Part shown: piece after piece, positions 1-5,968 of the stretch
Position numbering within the stretch: the stretch's first letter is position 1
How the letters are laid out: every line of letters begins with the position of its first letter
NCBI GenBank assembly: GCA_016926235.1
Contig: JAFGOZ010000567.1
Coordinates: 1-5,968, forward strand
Length of the DNA stretch: 5,968 nucleotides
Reading direction: 5' to 3'
Source: Bacteroidales bacterium
GTDB taxonomy: Bacteria; Bacteroidota; Bacteroidia; Bacteroidales; UBA10428
The notes under the pieces: model-generated
What the model was told of the DNA's origin: nothing
The model's database searches: none
What the model saw: the letters and a program-made list of their open reading frames with translations, nothing else
Program-made: the position numbers and the translations under genes

Positions 1-74
1 ATTATAAGCGAAAATCATCCGCTCAGGTAAAAGCTTCGTGGATGTTCCATCTGACCATTAAAAATAAATTATAA

Positions 75-1124
75 ACAGATGAAAAATTATTGAAAAGTAA
101 ATCTGAAATCGGTGATATTGCAAGATCCGTTGAGGAAGTAATAGAAAACCTCAAACTTAGTATTGATGTTGCAAATAAAGTCAGCAATGGATTCATAGGA
201 TTTGAAGAAAATGAAATATCAGGAGAAGGTGATCTGGATAACGCTCTAAGAAATATGGTCACGAAACTCAAAGAAGTGATTTCAGAAATAAGCAGTGCAG
301 CAGAAAATGTTGCTTCCGGTAGCGAGCAAATAAATCAATCTTCACAAAGCCTGTCACAAGGAGCTAATGAACAGGCAGCCTCGACAGAAGAAGCCTCTTC
401 ATCTCTTGAACAGATGGCTGCCAGTATAAGCCAGAACTCTGAAAATGCAGAGCATACGAGTAAAATTACCAAAGAGGTTAAAAACAAAATTGATATCATT
501 TTAGGCGCCGTTCATAATACAAATATTGCTATGAACTCTATTGTTGAAAAGATAGGTATTATAAATGATATTGCCAACAAAACTGATCTATTGGCAATAA
601 ATGCTGCAATAGAAGCCGCCCGTGCAGGCGAACTCGGGAAAGGTTTTGCTGTTGTTGCCTCGGAAGTCAGAGAATTAGCCGAAAGCAGTTTAAAATCCGC
701 TTCTGAAATAGAGTTTCTTTCAAAGGACAGTCTTGAAAAGGCTGAAAACTCGAACAAACTTCTAATTGAACTGGCTCCGGAAATTAGAAAAGCTACCGAC
801 TTAATTGAAGAAATTACAGCTGCAACAATGGAACAAAATTCAGGTATCAATCAGGTTAATGTGGCCCTTCAACAATTAAATGATGTAACTCAGCATAATG
901 CTTCCATATCAGAAGAGATGTCCACCAGCTCCGAGGAATTGGCCGGACAGGCGGAAAAACTATATGAATCGCTTTCCTACTTTAAAACTACCAAGGAAGA
1001 ACTCGAGCAATATGATATTGATGAAATTGAAGGGCAGATTAAAAAGTTCCAGACTTTACTCATTAATCTGAAAGACAAACAAAAAACAGCACAAGGCTTA
1101 AAAAAAACAATCAGGCGGATATGA
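75..1124 (+). pseudogene. Methyl-accepting chemotaxis protein, signalling half only (5'-truncated, 3' end probably frameshifted)
   Basis: This is the cytoplasmic signalling part of a chemoreceptor, which forms a long dimeric coiled coil and controls the CheA kinase through CheW. With a TTG start at 90 it would be 344 aa. Residues 1-20 (motif [13 protein letters not shown]) resemble the second helix of a HAMP domain, and about 27-66 looks like a second HAMP ([14 protein letters not shown]). About 67-300 is the MA signalling domain: a Glu/Gln-rich methylation-like stretch ([18 protein letters not shown], 91-108), the conserved hairpin tip ([20 protein letters not shown], 167-186) and a second methylation-like stretch ([11 protein letters not shown], 245-255). 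No sensor domain, membrane segment or CheR-docking pentapeptide is visible. HAMP-like residues (TDEKLLKSK) continue upstream of the TTG as far as the in-frame stop at 72-74, so homology reaches past any start and the 5' end looks lost. No good ribosome site precedes the TTG. A genuine soluble receptor is the alternative. The family call is firm; pseudogene status is inference. Confidence 0.85.
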
Positions 1125-1282
1125 AGAAGAAATCTGAAGCCACAAAACCAATTGAGAAGGACAAGGGTAAAAACATACAGCTTGATAAAAATCCGTCAGA
1201 GGGTCTGTTCAATGAACCGTGTCATTCTCCCCAAAAGGAAGCATTAGAGGTATTTAGACCTGATACCTCTAATGCATGGTAA
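1106..1282 (+). other. Displaced C-terminal tail of the MCP in the -1 frame
   Basis: The MCP frame ends at a TGA at 1122-1124, 15 bp after an A8 run at 1100-1107. In the -1 frame the reading continues from 1106 to a TAA at 1280-1282. It is rich in Lys ([18 protein letters not shown]) and then reads IQLDKNPSEGLFNEP. Bacteroidota MCPs commonly end in a Lys-rich linker followed by a short acidic, aromatic-ended tail, and this segment resembles such a tail up to about the Asn-Glu-Pro. A -1 shift at A8 would give a 397-aa product. The zero-frame codons TTA AAA AAA ACA contain A AAA AAA, a known slippery heptamer, so a lost A, a sequencing error and programmed or transcriptional slippage all remain possible. 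The segment could also be read as a separate 53-aa ORF starting at the ATG at 1121, which overlaps the MCP stop (ATGA). I consider that less likely because the content looks like a receptor tail. Confidence 0.5.
1241..1275. terminator. Perfect 12-bp inverted repeat between convergent genes, candidate terminator
   Basis: GCATTAGAGGTA (1241-1252) pairs perfectly with TACCTCTAATGC (1264-1275) around an 11-nt loop. It lies between the MCP, ending at 1124, and the minus-strand gene ending at 1314. Read on the minus strand, the stem is followed by TTCCTTTT, a weak U-tract, so it could end the minus-strand operon about 40 nt after its last stop codon. Read on the plus strand it is followed by an A-run and not a T-run, so it would be a poor intrinsic terminator for the MCP. 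The hairpin also lies inside the -1-frame tail reading. Confidence 0.45.
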
Positions 1283-1313
1283 AAAGGGGTGATGAGTAGA
1301 TAGATGCAAATCT

Positions 1314-3407
1314 TTACTGAATAATTATTTTTTTACTTGTTTCGGAATTCAAACTGCTAACTTTAACAATGTAAATACCTTTTGGCAGGTTCATTGTATT
1401 TAGCATTATTTCAGTGTTTTTAACTGCTTGCTCTTTTACAAGCATGCCGGTTAAGTTATACAACTGTGCTTTGATAAGTTCAGTTCCCGATATTTTAATA
1501 TGATCAGTAGCAGGATTAGGATGAATGCGTATTAAACTTGACAGGTTATCCTGTATTCCAGCGGTTTCTTTTTCCAATAATACAATATTATCAAAGCATG
1601 CCCAGGATTTTTCGTTGCCAATATCAAATGCCAGGCTCATAGTACTATAGACAGAGTCCATTTTAAATTCAAATGAAAATGTATCAGGTTCGGTATATAA
1701 CAATATTAATTCATCAAGCACAGCCTCATAAGGTGTTTCGTTTTGACCAAAATAGATCTGGCAGGGACGGTAATCTTCTTCTGCCCGGGCAGTAAATGAC
1801 AGGGTGTAGGTTTTGTTTTGTTCCAGTTCATCAATTTGAGAAGGACTAAATGGTTGTGCCAGTTGTACATGCCAAATTTCCGGGGATGGACTTAATTTGT
1901 GCGGGATAACTTTACAAGCGCCATCAATAACCTGATAAGTGGCAACTACATCGTCAATGGTTGAGTTGAATTTTTGCCACGGGCTAAGCATACATTCTTC
2001 AAAATCGCCATTTTCAATAATGTTGCCGGCAACCGGATCCGGATTGCCATTGCACCTTTCATACAAACAAACAACGCCTGCATTATCAATACTATCTTCC
2101 CCGGATAGGTTAAGATCATGATAGGGGCTTCCGCAAAATAAATAATTATCTGCGCCGCTAATTGAGTATCCAAATCTATCATCCTTTGCCCGGTGCAATG
2201 CAGATATTATTTGTTTTTCCTCCCAATTGCCCGTTTCATCCATTTCAAATATATAAACCAGTCCTGCATCTGCTATTGAGTCCAGGTTGTTTTCGTCCAT
2301 ATCGGCATTGGTAGCCCCGATTACTGCCATGCTATCATAAAGGAAAACAGATGATCCGAATTTGTCCCCTGCTTTTCTGTTACTTGCAGTAAGCTTTTGA
2401 TAAAATGACCAGTAATTGGAGGCATCTCTTTTATAAATATAGGCTGATCCCGCTGCACTAAGGGTGTTACTGTTATGTTCATCCTGATCTTCCGAATTTG
2501 CACCTATAATAATGTAATCTCCATAAATACTTACAGACTGGCCAAAGTAATCATTTTCGCTTCTGTCTGGGGCTACTATCTTTTGTTTAAAATTCCAGAC
2601 AGGTAAAGACGGATTCCTTTCGAAAATATATGCCGATCCGGCATTTAGTACAGTTCCGGAACCATTTTGATCCTCTGACTCATATCTTACACCTACCACC
2701 AGTGTGTTGTTCGATAAGCTTAGGTCCCAACCAAAAAAATCTCCATCCTGTCGGTCAAAGGCAGATAATTTTGTAATTTGTTGCCAGGTGCCGCCCGCAT
2801 CGCGTTCAAAAATATATACATAGCCTACATCATAGGTTACAGATGATGTGTCATCATTCTCGTTAGGCGCTGATACAGCAACATAATCTCCGTATATTGC
2901 AACTTTATGGCAAAAATAATCTATTCCGGACAAATCTGGTATTACCAGTTTATTTTTATGTGTCCAGTTATTTTGGCCATCGTACTCATATATATGTGCT
3001 GCTCCTTTCTTTCCTGTCGGATTACCATTACTATCTGTAATTGTAGACAGTAAAGAACCAATTACGGCTGTATTCCCTGAAACAGCTACAGAATAACCAA
3101 AACATCCGGACATGGTCCTGTCCGGGTCTGCTATTTTTTGCATGAATGTCCATTTTCCTGAATCGTTTCGTAAATACATGCAGGCTGCTCCTGCATAATA
3201 AACATAATTTTCACCGTTTTCATCCAATGGATCAAATATCGACCCAATAATCGCGAAATTACCGGATGTTGAAATATTATAACCATAACGACTAAATTCT
3301 GACCTGTGTATAGAAACCATTTTTTTTTCAAATGAAAAATACTGGGCTGATAAAGTAATCGAAATACATGTCAGGGGAATGATAAGTAAAAGACTTCGTG
3401 ATTTCAT
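1314..3407 (-). CDS. Secreted seven-bladed FG-GAP beta-propeller protein with carbohydrate-binding-like domain and T9SS sorting tail (paralogue A)
   Basis: This 697-aa protein is predicted to be exported and placed on the cell surface or released by T9SS. Residues 1-21 are a Sec signal peptide with a probable cut at LSA|Q. Seven FG-GAP repeats begin near residues 41, 103, 165, 225, 288, 350 and 412, a period of about 62. Each has an FGxSVxxxG strand, a hydrophobic strand such as AVIG, an Asp/Asn-rich loop in several repeats (for example DQDEHN, DMDENN) that resembles a calcium loop, and AGxAYIY before a Trp. Seven repeats fit a closed beta-propeller. Residues 461-611 look like a CBM4/9-type jelly roll, from NIIENGDFEEC to SWACFDNIVL. 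Residues 627-697 form the type A sorting domain (IHPNPATD, LYNLTGMLV, LPKGIYIVKV, KKIIIQ). It follows its paralogue by 10 bp, probably in one transcript. A role in glycan binding or adhesion is inferred from the domains; no catalytic motif is seen. In repeat 3 the FG is changed to FC. Confidence 0.9.
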   Translation of the reverse strand: MKSRSLLLIIPLTCISITLSAQYFSFEKKMVSIHRSEFSRYGYNISTSGNFAIIGSIFDPLDENGENYVYYAGAACMYLRNDSGKWTFMQKIADPDRTMSGCFGYSVAVSGNTAVIGSLLSTITDSNGNPTGKKGAAHIYEYDGQNNWTHKNKLVIPDLSGIDYFCHKVAIYGDYVAVSAPNENDDTSSVTYDVGYVYIFERDAGGTWQQITKLSAFDRQDGDFFGWDLSLSNNTLVVGVRYESEDQNGSGTVLNAGSAYIFERNPSLPVWNFKQKIVAPDRSENDYFGQSVSIYGDYIIIGANSEDQDEHNSNTLSAAGSAYIYKRDASNYWSFYQKLTASNRKAGDKFGSSVFLYDSMAVIGATNADMDENNLDSIADAGLVYIFEMDETGNWEEKQIISALHRAKDDRFGYSISGADNYLFCGSPYHDLNLSGEDSIDNAGVVCLYERCNGNPDPVAGNIIENGDFEECMLSPWQKFNSTIDDVVATYQVIDGACKVIPHKLSPSPEIWHVQLAQPFSPSQIDELEQNKTYTLSFTARAEEDYRPCQIYFGQNETPYEAVLDELILLYTEPDTFSFEFKMDSVYSTMSLAFDIGNEKSWACFDNIVLLEKETAGIQDNLSSLIRIHPNPATDHIKISGTELIKAQLYNLTGMLVKEQAVKNTEIMLNTMNLPKGIYIVKVSSLNSETSKKIIIQ

Positions 3408-3408
3408 G

Positions 3409-3416
3409 ATTCCTGA
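3409..3416 (-). promoter_or_regulatory. Possible ribosome binding site of paralogue A
   Basis: Read on the minus strand, the 10-bp gap between the two genes is ATCAGGAATC, directly followed by the ATG at 3407. The AGGA core lies 4 nt before the start. Together with the very short gap it supports this start codon and translation from a shared transcript. Bacteroidota often do not rely on Shine-Dalgarno sites, so the match may carry little weight. Confidence 0.4.
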
Positions 3417-3417
3417 T

Positions 3418-5505
3418 TTATTGAATGATTATTTTGCGGGATGATGTTTCATCATTCCGGGTTATCCTGATTATATATATGCCATCCGGTAAGCCGGAAG
3501 TGTAAAAGGTAATTTCGTTATTTTGAAGAAATCCTTCATTTACGGGAACTCCAATCGAATTAATCAACTGCACACGGGCTGGACCGGATATAGTTACTTT
3601 TACAAAGTTTGTTGCAGGGTTCGGATAAATACCTATGCTGTTAGTAACAGGCCCATTTACTTCAGAGGGGTCGTATTTTGCTATCGAAATATCATCAAAG
3701 CAAGCCCATGATCCTTTGTTGCCTGTGTCAAAGGATAGTTTCATAGAAGGAAATACGGAAGACATCTTGAATGTATACCTGAATGTATGAGGCAGGGTGT
3801 TTAATGTAACTATTTTCTCAAGCAGAACTTCATACGGGGTTTCATTTTGTCCAAAATAGATATGGCAGGGGCGGTTATCTTCTTCTGACCAGGCAGTAAA
3901 TGTTAATCTATATGTTTCGTTCTCCTCCAGGTCGAGAAGTTGGGCCGGGCTTAAGGGTTGTTCCAGTTGTATATGCCAAAAGGTTGAGTCAGCGCTTATT
4001 CGATGTGGCATTACTATACATGCCCCGTCTATTATCTGACAGGTGGCAATAACGGTATCTGTGGCGGAACAGAACAAGTCCCAGGGAGGTAATATACAAT
4101 CTTCGAAGCTCCCGTTTTCAATAATATTACCTGTAACCGGGCTGACATCGTTATTGCACCGCTCATATATATAAACAGCGCCGGCATTACTAATGCTATC
4201 GTCCCCGGCAAGGTCAAAATCATGATAAGGGGAACTAAACAGGATATAATCGCCTGAAATAGCCGCTGACGAACCAAAATGATCCTCACTATGCCTGTCC
4301 GGAGCTGATATTATTTGTTTTTCAACCCATTTTCTATTATTGTTTAATTCAAAAATATATGCCAGGCCGGCATCTTTTAAAGAATCCAGGCCATTATTAT
4401 CTTTATCCCCGTAAGATGCCCCTATTATAGCTGTATTTCCGTACATTGATACAGATGATCCAAAACGGTCATCCGGGTTTCTGTTGTTTGCTGTTATTTT
4501 TTGGTAATTTGTCCCCCAGCCTGAAGTGTCTGCAGTATATATATAAACGGCTCCGGCTTTATGGAGCGAATCGCCATTATTTCCGTCTTTATCTTCACCC
4601 GGTGCCCCAATCATTATATAATCTCCATATACGGCTGCAGAATTACCATATCCGTCACCATACACTATTCCATCTGGACGGGTTTGCCCTAATTCATCCC
4701 ACCAGGATGAAGAGGTGTTTTTCTCATAAAAATTTACATGGCCATCTATCTCCTTCATAAGGGACATACTTAAATAGTCTTTTGCAATTGCAACTAAGGT
4801 GTTGCCGTTTATGGATAGTTCACTCCCAAAACCTGCATAGTCGGATACAGACATTAATGTCAGTGTTTGCGTTTCAATCCACTGATTAATGGAATCTCTT
4901 TCAAAGATGTATACAGCGCCAGTTTGAACAGTAATTCCGGGAAACATAATTGGATTTTCCACACCGGTAGCCGATACGGCAATTATATTGCCGGATACAG
5001 CCACTTGGGCTCCGAAAAGGTCATCAGAACTTCTATCGGAAGCAACTATTTTTTGTGTTTTAACCCAGTTATTATCTACATTCAACTCATAAATATACGC
5101 GGCGCCAGCGTAAGATTGATAATTTTGTTCATTGGGATCGTAATCTTCGCCGCAGGCGCCAACAATAGCTGTATTGCCTGATATGGCTACAGAATATCCA
5201 AAAAACTCATCCTTATCTCTTACCGGGGCTGTCAGTTTTTGCCGGAATATCCAATCTCCTGATCCGTTGCGCATGTATATGTATGCAGCGCCTGCACCAT
5301 GAATAGAATCGGTGTTGTTTTCATCCATCGGGTCATAAGGTACGCCTATAATCGCGTAATTGCCTGATATAGCCATTATACTGCCAAAAAAACCATTATC
5401 GAATCTGTAAGGAGATACTATTTTTTGCTTATAGGTAAAATCCTGGCTATTTACAACAAGCGTGGTTAAAAGTAAGGTGAAAATGAAATAAAATTTTGTT
5501 TTCAT
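3418..5505 (-). CDS. Secreted seven-bladed FG-GAP beta-propeller protein with carbohydrate-binding-like domain and T9SS sorting tail (paralogue B)
   Basis: This is the first gene of the pair and encodes 695 aa from the ATG at 5505. The frame is open up to an ATG at 5562, but I chose 5505 because it opens directly with a clear Sec signal peptide (MKTKFYFIFTLLLTTLVVNS then Q). The longer form would add 19 residues ahead of it. Seven FG-GAP repeats begin near residues 40, 102, 164, 226, 286, 348 and 410, the same 62-residue period as paralogue A. Asp-rich loops are clear in repeats 1, 2, 5, 6 and 7 (DPMDENN, DKDGNN, DKDNNG), but repeats 3 and 4 lack them. Residues 459-609 are the jelly-roll, carbohydrate-binding-like domain (NIIENGSFEDC, RPCHIYFGQNETPYE, SWACFDDI). 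Residues 624-695 are the type A T9SS sorting domain (IYPNPATN, LPDGIYIIRI, RKIIIQ). Overall it is a clear tandem duplicate of its neighbour. The ligand is unknown; surface binding or adhesion is inference. Confidence 0.9.
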   Translation of the reverse strand: MKTKFYFIFTLLLTTLVVNSQDFTYKQKIVSPYRFDNGFFGSIMAISGNYAIIGVPYDPMDENNTDSIHGAGAAYIYMRNGSGDWIFRQKLTAPVRDKDEFFGYSVAISGNTAIVGACGEDYDPNEQNYQSYAGAAYIYELNVDNNWVKTQKIVASDRSSDDLFGAQVAVSGNIIAVSATGVENPIMFPGITVQTGAVYIFERDSINQWIETQTLTLMSVSDYAGFGSELSINGNTLVAIAKDYLSMSLMKEIDGHVNFYEKNTSSSWWDELGQTRPDGIVYGDGYGNSAAVYGDYIMIGAPGEDKDGNNGDSLHKAGAVYIYTADTSGWGTNYQKITANNRNPDDRFGSSVSMYGNTAIIGASYGDKDNNGLDSLKDAGLAYIFELNNNRKWVEKQIISAPDRHSEDHFGSSAAISGDYILFSSPYHDFDLAGDDSISNAGAVYIYERCNNDVSPVTGNIIENGSFEDCILPPWDLFCSATDTVIATCQIIDGACIVMPHRISADSTFWHIQLEQPLSPAQLLDLEENETYRLTFTAWSEEDNRPCHIYFGQNETPYEVLLEKIVTLNTLPHTFRYTFKMSSVFPSMKLSFDTGNKGSWACFDDISIAKYDPSEVNGPVTNSIGIYPNPATNFVKVTISGPARVQLINSIGVPVNEGFLQNNEITFYTSGLPDGIYIIRITRNDETSSRKIIIQ

Positions 5506-5882
5506 GGGTAGCATTTTTAGAATTGTGAAGTTGGTTTTAGTATATAAATTTTGTAATACCAAACAAAAAAATCAGTATTCATTAGTTGATGTGGTTGTTT
5601 TTATGAAATAAAAAGGACAGGAAAAATGCAATGAAGTTTGCCCCTTTTATCCTGAAACGATATTAAATACAAAATAACGCCACTAAAGTAAACTAATAAA
5701 CAAAAGGGATTGTAAACCAAGCGTTAGCAAAAGGTATATTTGGGGGTTAGCAAAAGGTATATCCGATAAAATAAAATTAACGGAACTTTTGAAAGTTTTG
5801 TGCCTGCCATAATGTAACTTATTAGGGATACAGAAATTTAATAAAGATCGAGGAATAAGCCCAAAGGCCTTAAATGTGAATA
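5506..5882. other. Non-coding region upstream of the secreted-protein operon
   Basis: I see no convincing gene here. The segment next to 5505 should contain the leader and promoter of the minus-strand operon. It is very AT-rich (minus-strand TTTTTTGTTTGG, then TATATAC further down), but I could not find an exact Bacteroidota -7 motif (TAnnTTTG) on the minus strand. A 17-bp direct repeat lies at 5723-5762. An open frame on the minus strand at 5683-5940 has no recognisable protein features and runs through the hairpins at the right, so I treat it as chance. Confidence 0.6.
5723..5762. repeat. 17-bp direct repeat pair with 6-bp spacer
   Basis: GTTAGCAAAAGGTATAT occurs at 5723-5739 and again, without mismatch, at 5746-5762, separated by TTGGGG. 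The centre-to-centre distance is 23 bp, about two helical turns. Closely spaced identical repeats of this kind could be paired binding sites for a regulator or for a transposase, as at the ends of some insertion sequences with multiple terminal repeats. No transposase gene is adjacent on the left, so if it is an IS end it is a remnant. The repeat itself is certain; its function is not. Confidence 0.8.
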
Positions 5883-5884
5883 GG

Positions 5885-5917
5885 GGCTGTCTAAAAAGTA
5901 TTAGGCAGCCTTTTTTT
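5885..5917 (+). terminator. Hairpin plus T7 tract, intrinsic terminator on the plus strand
   Basis: GGCTGTCTAA (5885-5894) pairs with TTAGGCAGCC (5901-5910) over 10 bp, with one G-U pair in RNA and a 6-nt loop, followed at once by seven T (5911-5917). This is a textbook rho-independent terminator for plus-strand transcription. No plus-strand gene ends just upstream, so it more likely shields whatever starts at 5957 from read-through. Confidence 0.7.
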
Positions 5918-5923
5918 GTTGAA

Positions 5924-5956
5924 AAAAGGTTACAAATCAAGGATATGTAACCTTTT
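5924..5956 (+). promoter_or_regulatory. Perfect 11-bp hairpin abutting a possible start codon
   Basis: AAAAGGTTACA (5924-5934) pairs perfectly with TGTAACCTTTT (5946-5956) around the 11-nt loop AATCAAGGATA. The 3' arm ends at the base before the ATG at 5957. In RNA entering from upstream it would fold over the initiation region and could limit translation. An AAGGA lies in the loop, but it sits closer to a dead-end ATG TAA at 5945-5950. The fold is seen directly; the regulatory role is inferred and depends on 5957 being a real start. Confidence 0.5.
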
Positions 5957-5968
5957 ATGTCACGTCAA

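Larger units (their letters stand above)
5883..5968 (+). mobile_element. Possible left end of an insertion sequence running off the window
   Basis: The stretch starting GGGGCTGTCTAAAAAGT at 5883 resembles, from memory, terminal inverted repeats of IS1182-like and related elements, which often begin with a G-rich GGCTGTCT-type sequence. About 74 bp further in, an ATG at 5957 (Met-Ser-Arg-Gln, then the window ends) could be the first codons of a transposase. Two hairpins stand between the putative end and that ATG, a common arrangement for blocking outside transcription. The other end, any target-site duplication and the transposase body are outside the window, so this is tentative. A stand-alone terminator followed by an unrelated gene is the alternative. 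Confidence 0.35.

Noticed and set aside
11..17. Lipoprotein signal in paralogue A (Pro-Leu-Thr-Cys at residues 11-14)
   Set aside because: This refers to protein positions, encoded near 3366-3377. The residues before the Cys do not fit a lipobox, the Cys lies in the middle of the hydrophobic core, and the LSA|Q site further on fits a normal signal peptidase I cut.
1946..3331. Shorter minus-strand frames of 60-78 aa inside paralogue A
   Set aside because: They are out-of-frame readings of the repeated FG-GAP coding sequence and show no independent features.
4446..5181. Two 104-aa plus-strand open frames within 4446-4760 and 4867-5181
   Set aside because: They lie antisense to the FG-GAP coding sequence of paralogue B, whose repeats and domains are unambiguous; their translations show no family features.
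5735..5742. TATATTTG on the plus strand, an exact match to the Bacteroidota -7 promoter motif TAnnTTTG
   Set aside because: There is no gene directly downstream, a strong terminator intervenes before 5957, the nearest TTG upstream (5710-5712) is not clearly at the right distance, and it overlaps the direct repeat, so a chance match is likely.
5723..5762. Start of a CRISPR array
   Set aside because: There are only two repeat copies, with a 6-bp spacer that is far too short, and no cas genes are present.
5683..5940. 85-aa open frame on the minus strand
   Set aside because: It crosses both right-edge hairpins and the direct repeat, has no recognisable motif or domain, and looks like a chance frame in AT-rich DNA.

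Overview
The window looks like a piece of a Bacteroidota (Bacteroidetes) chromosome, moderately AT-rich. The main evidence is two adjacent secreted proteins that both end in a type IX secretion system (T9SS) type A C-terminal sorting domain, a signature of that phylum. A methyl-accepting chemotaxis protein (MCP) suggests a motile or chemosensory environmental lineage rather than a typical gut Bacteroides. The genus cannot be named from this sequence.

Layout: (1) 75-1124 (+) encodes the cytoplasmic signalling half of an MCP. Its N-terminal sensor and membrane part is missing: the frame is closed by a stop at 72-74, in the middle of what looks like a HAMP domain. Its C-terminal tail also appears to be cut off by a frameshift at an A8 run (1100-1107); the displaced tail continues to 1282 in the -1 frame. 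(2) 1241-1275 is a perfect 12-bp inverted repeat between the convergent MCP and secreted-protein genes. (3) 1314-3407 (-) and 3418-5505 (-) are two tandem paralogues of 697 and 695 aa. Each has a signal peptide, seven FG-GAP repeats with a period of about 62 residues (a predicted seven-bladed beta-propeller), a carbohydrate-binding-like jelly-roll domain with conserved cysteines, and the T9SS sorting tail. They are 10 bp apart and probably form one operon, read right to left. (4) 5506-5956 is non-coding. It holds the likely leader of that operon, a 17-bp direct repeat (5723-5739 and 5746-5762), and two strong consecutive hairpins. (5) From about 5883 to the window end the sequence resembles the end of an insertion sequence, possibly with a transposase start codon at 5957.

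The two secreted proteins would be exported by Sec into the periplasm, then moved across the outer membrane by T9SS and displayed on or released from the surface. There they could bind glycans or act as adhesins. The MCP fragment points the other way, shows no functional link to them, and may be a decaying gene. I see no clear evidence of a wholly new system; the best leads are the twin propeller proteins, the slippery-site tail of the MCP, and the repeat and hairpin structures at the right edge.
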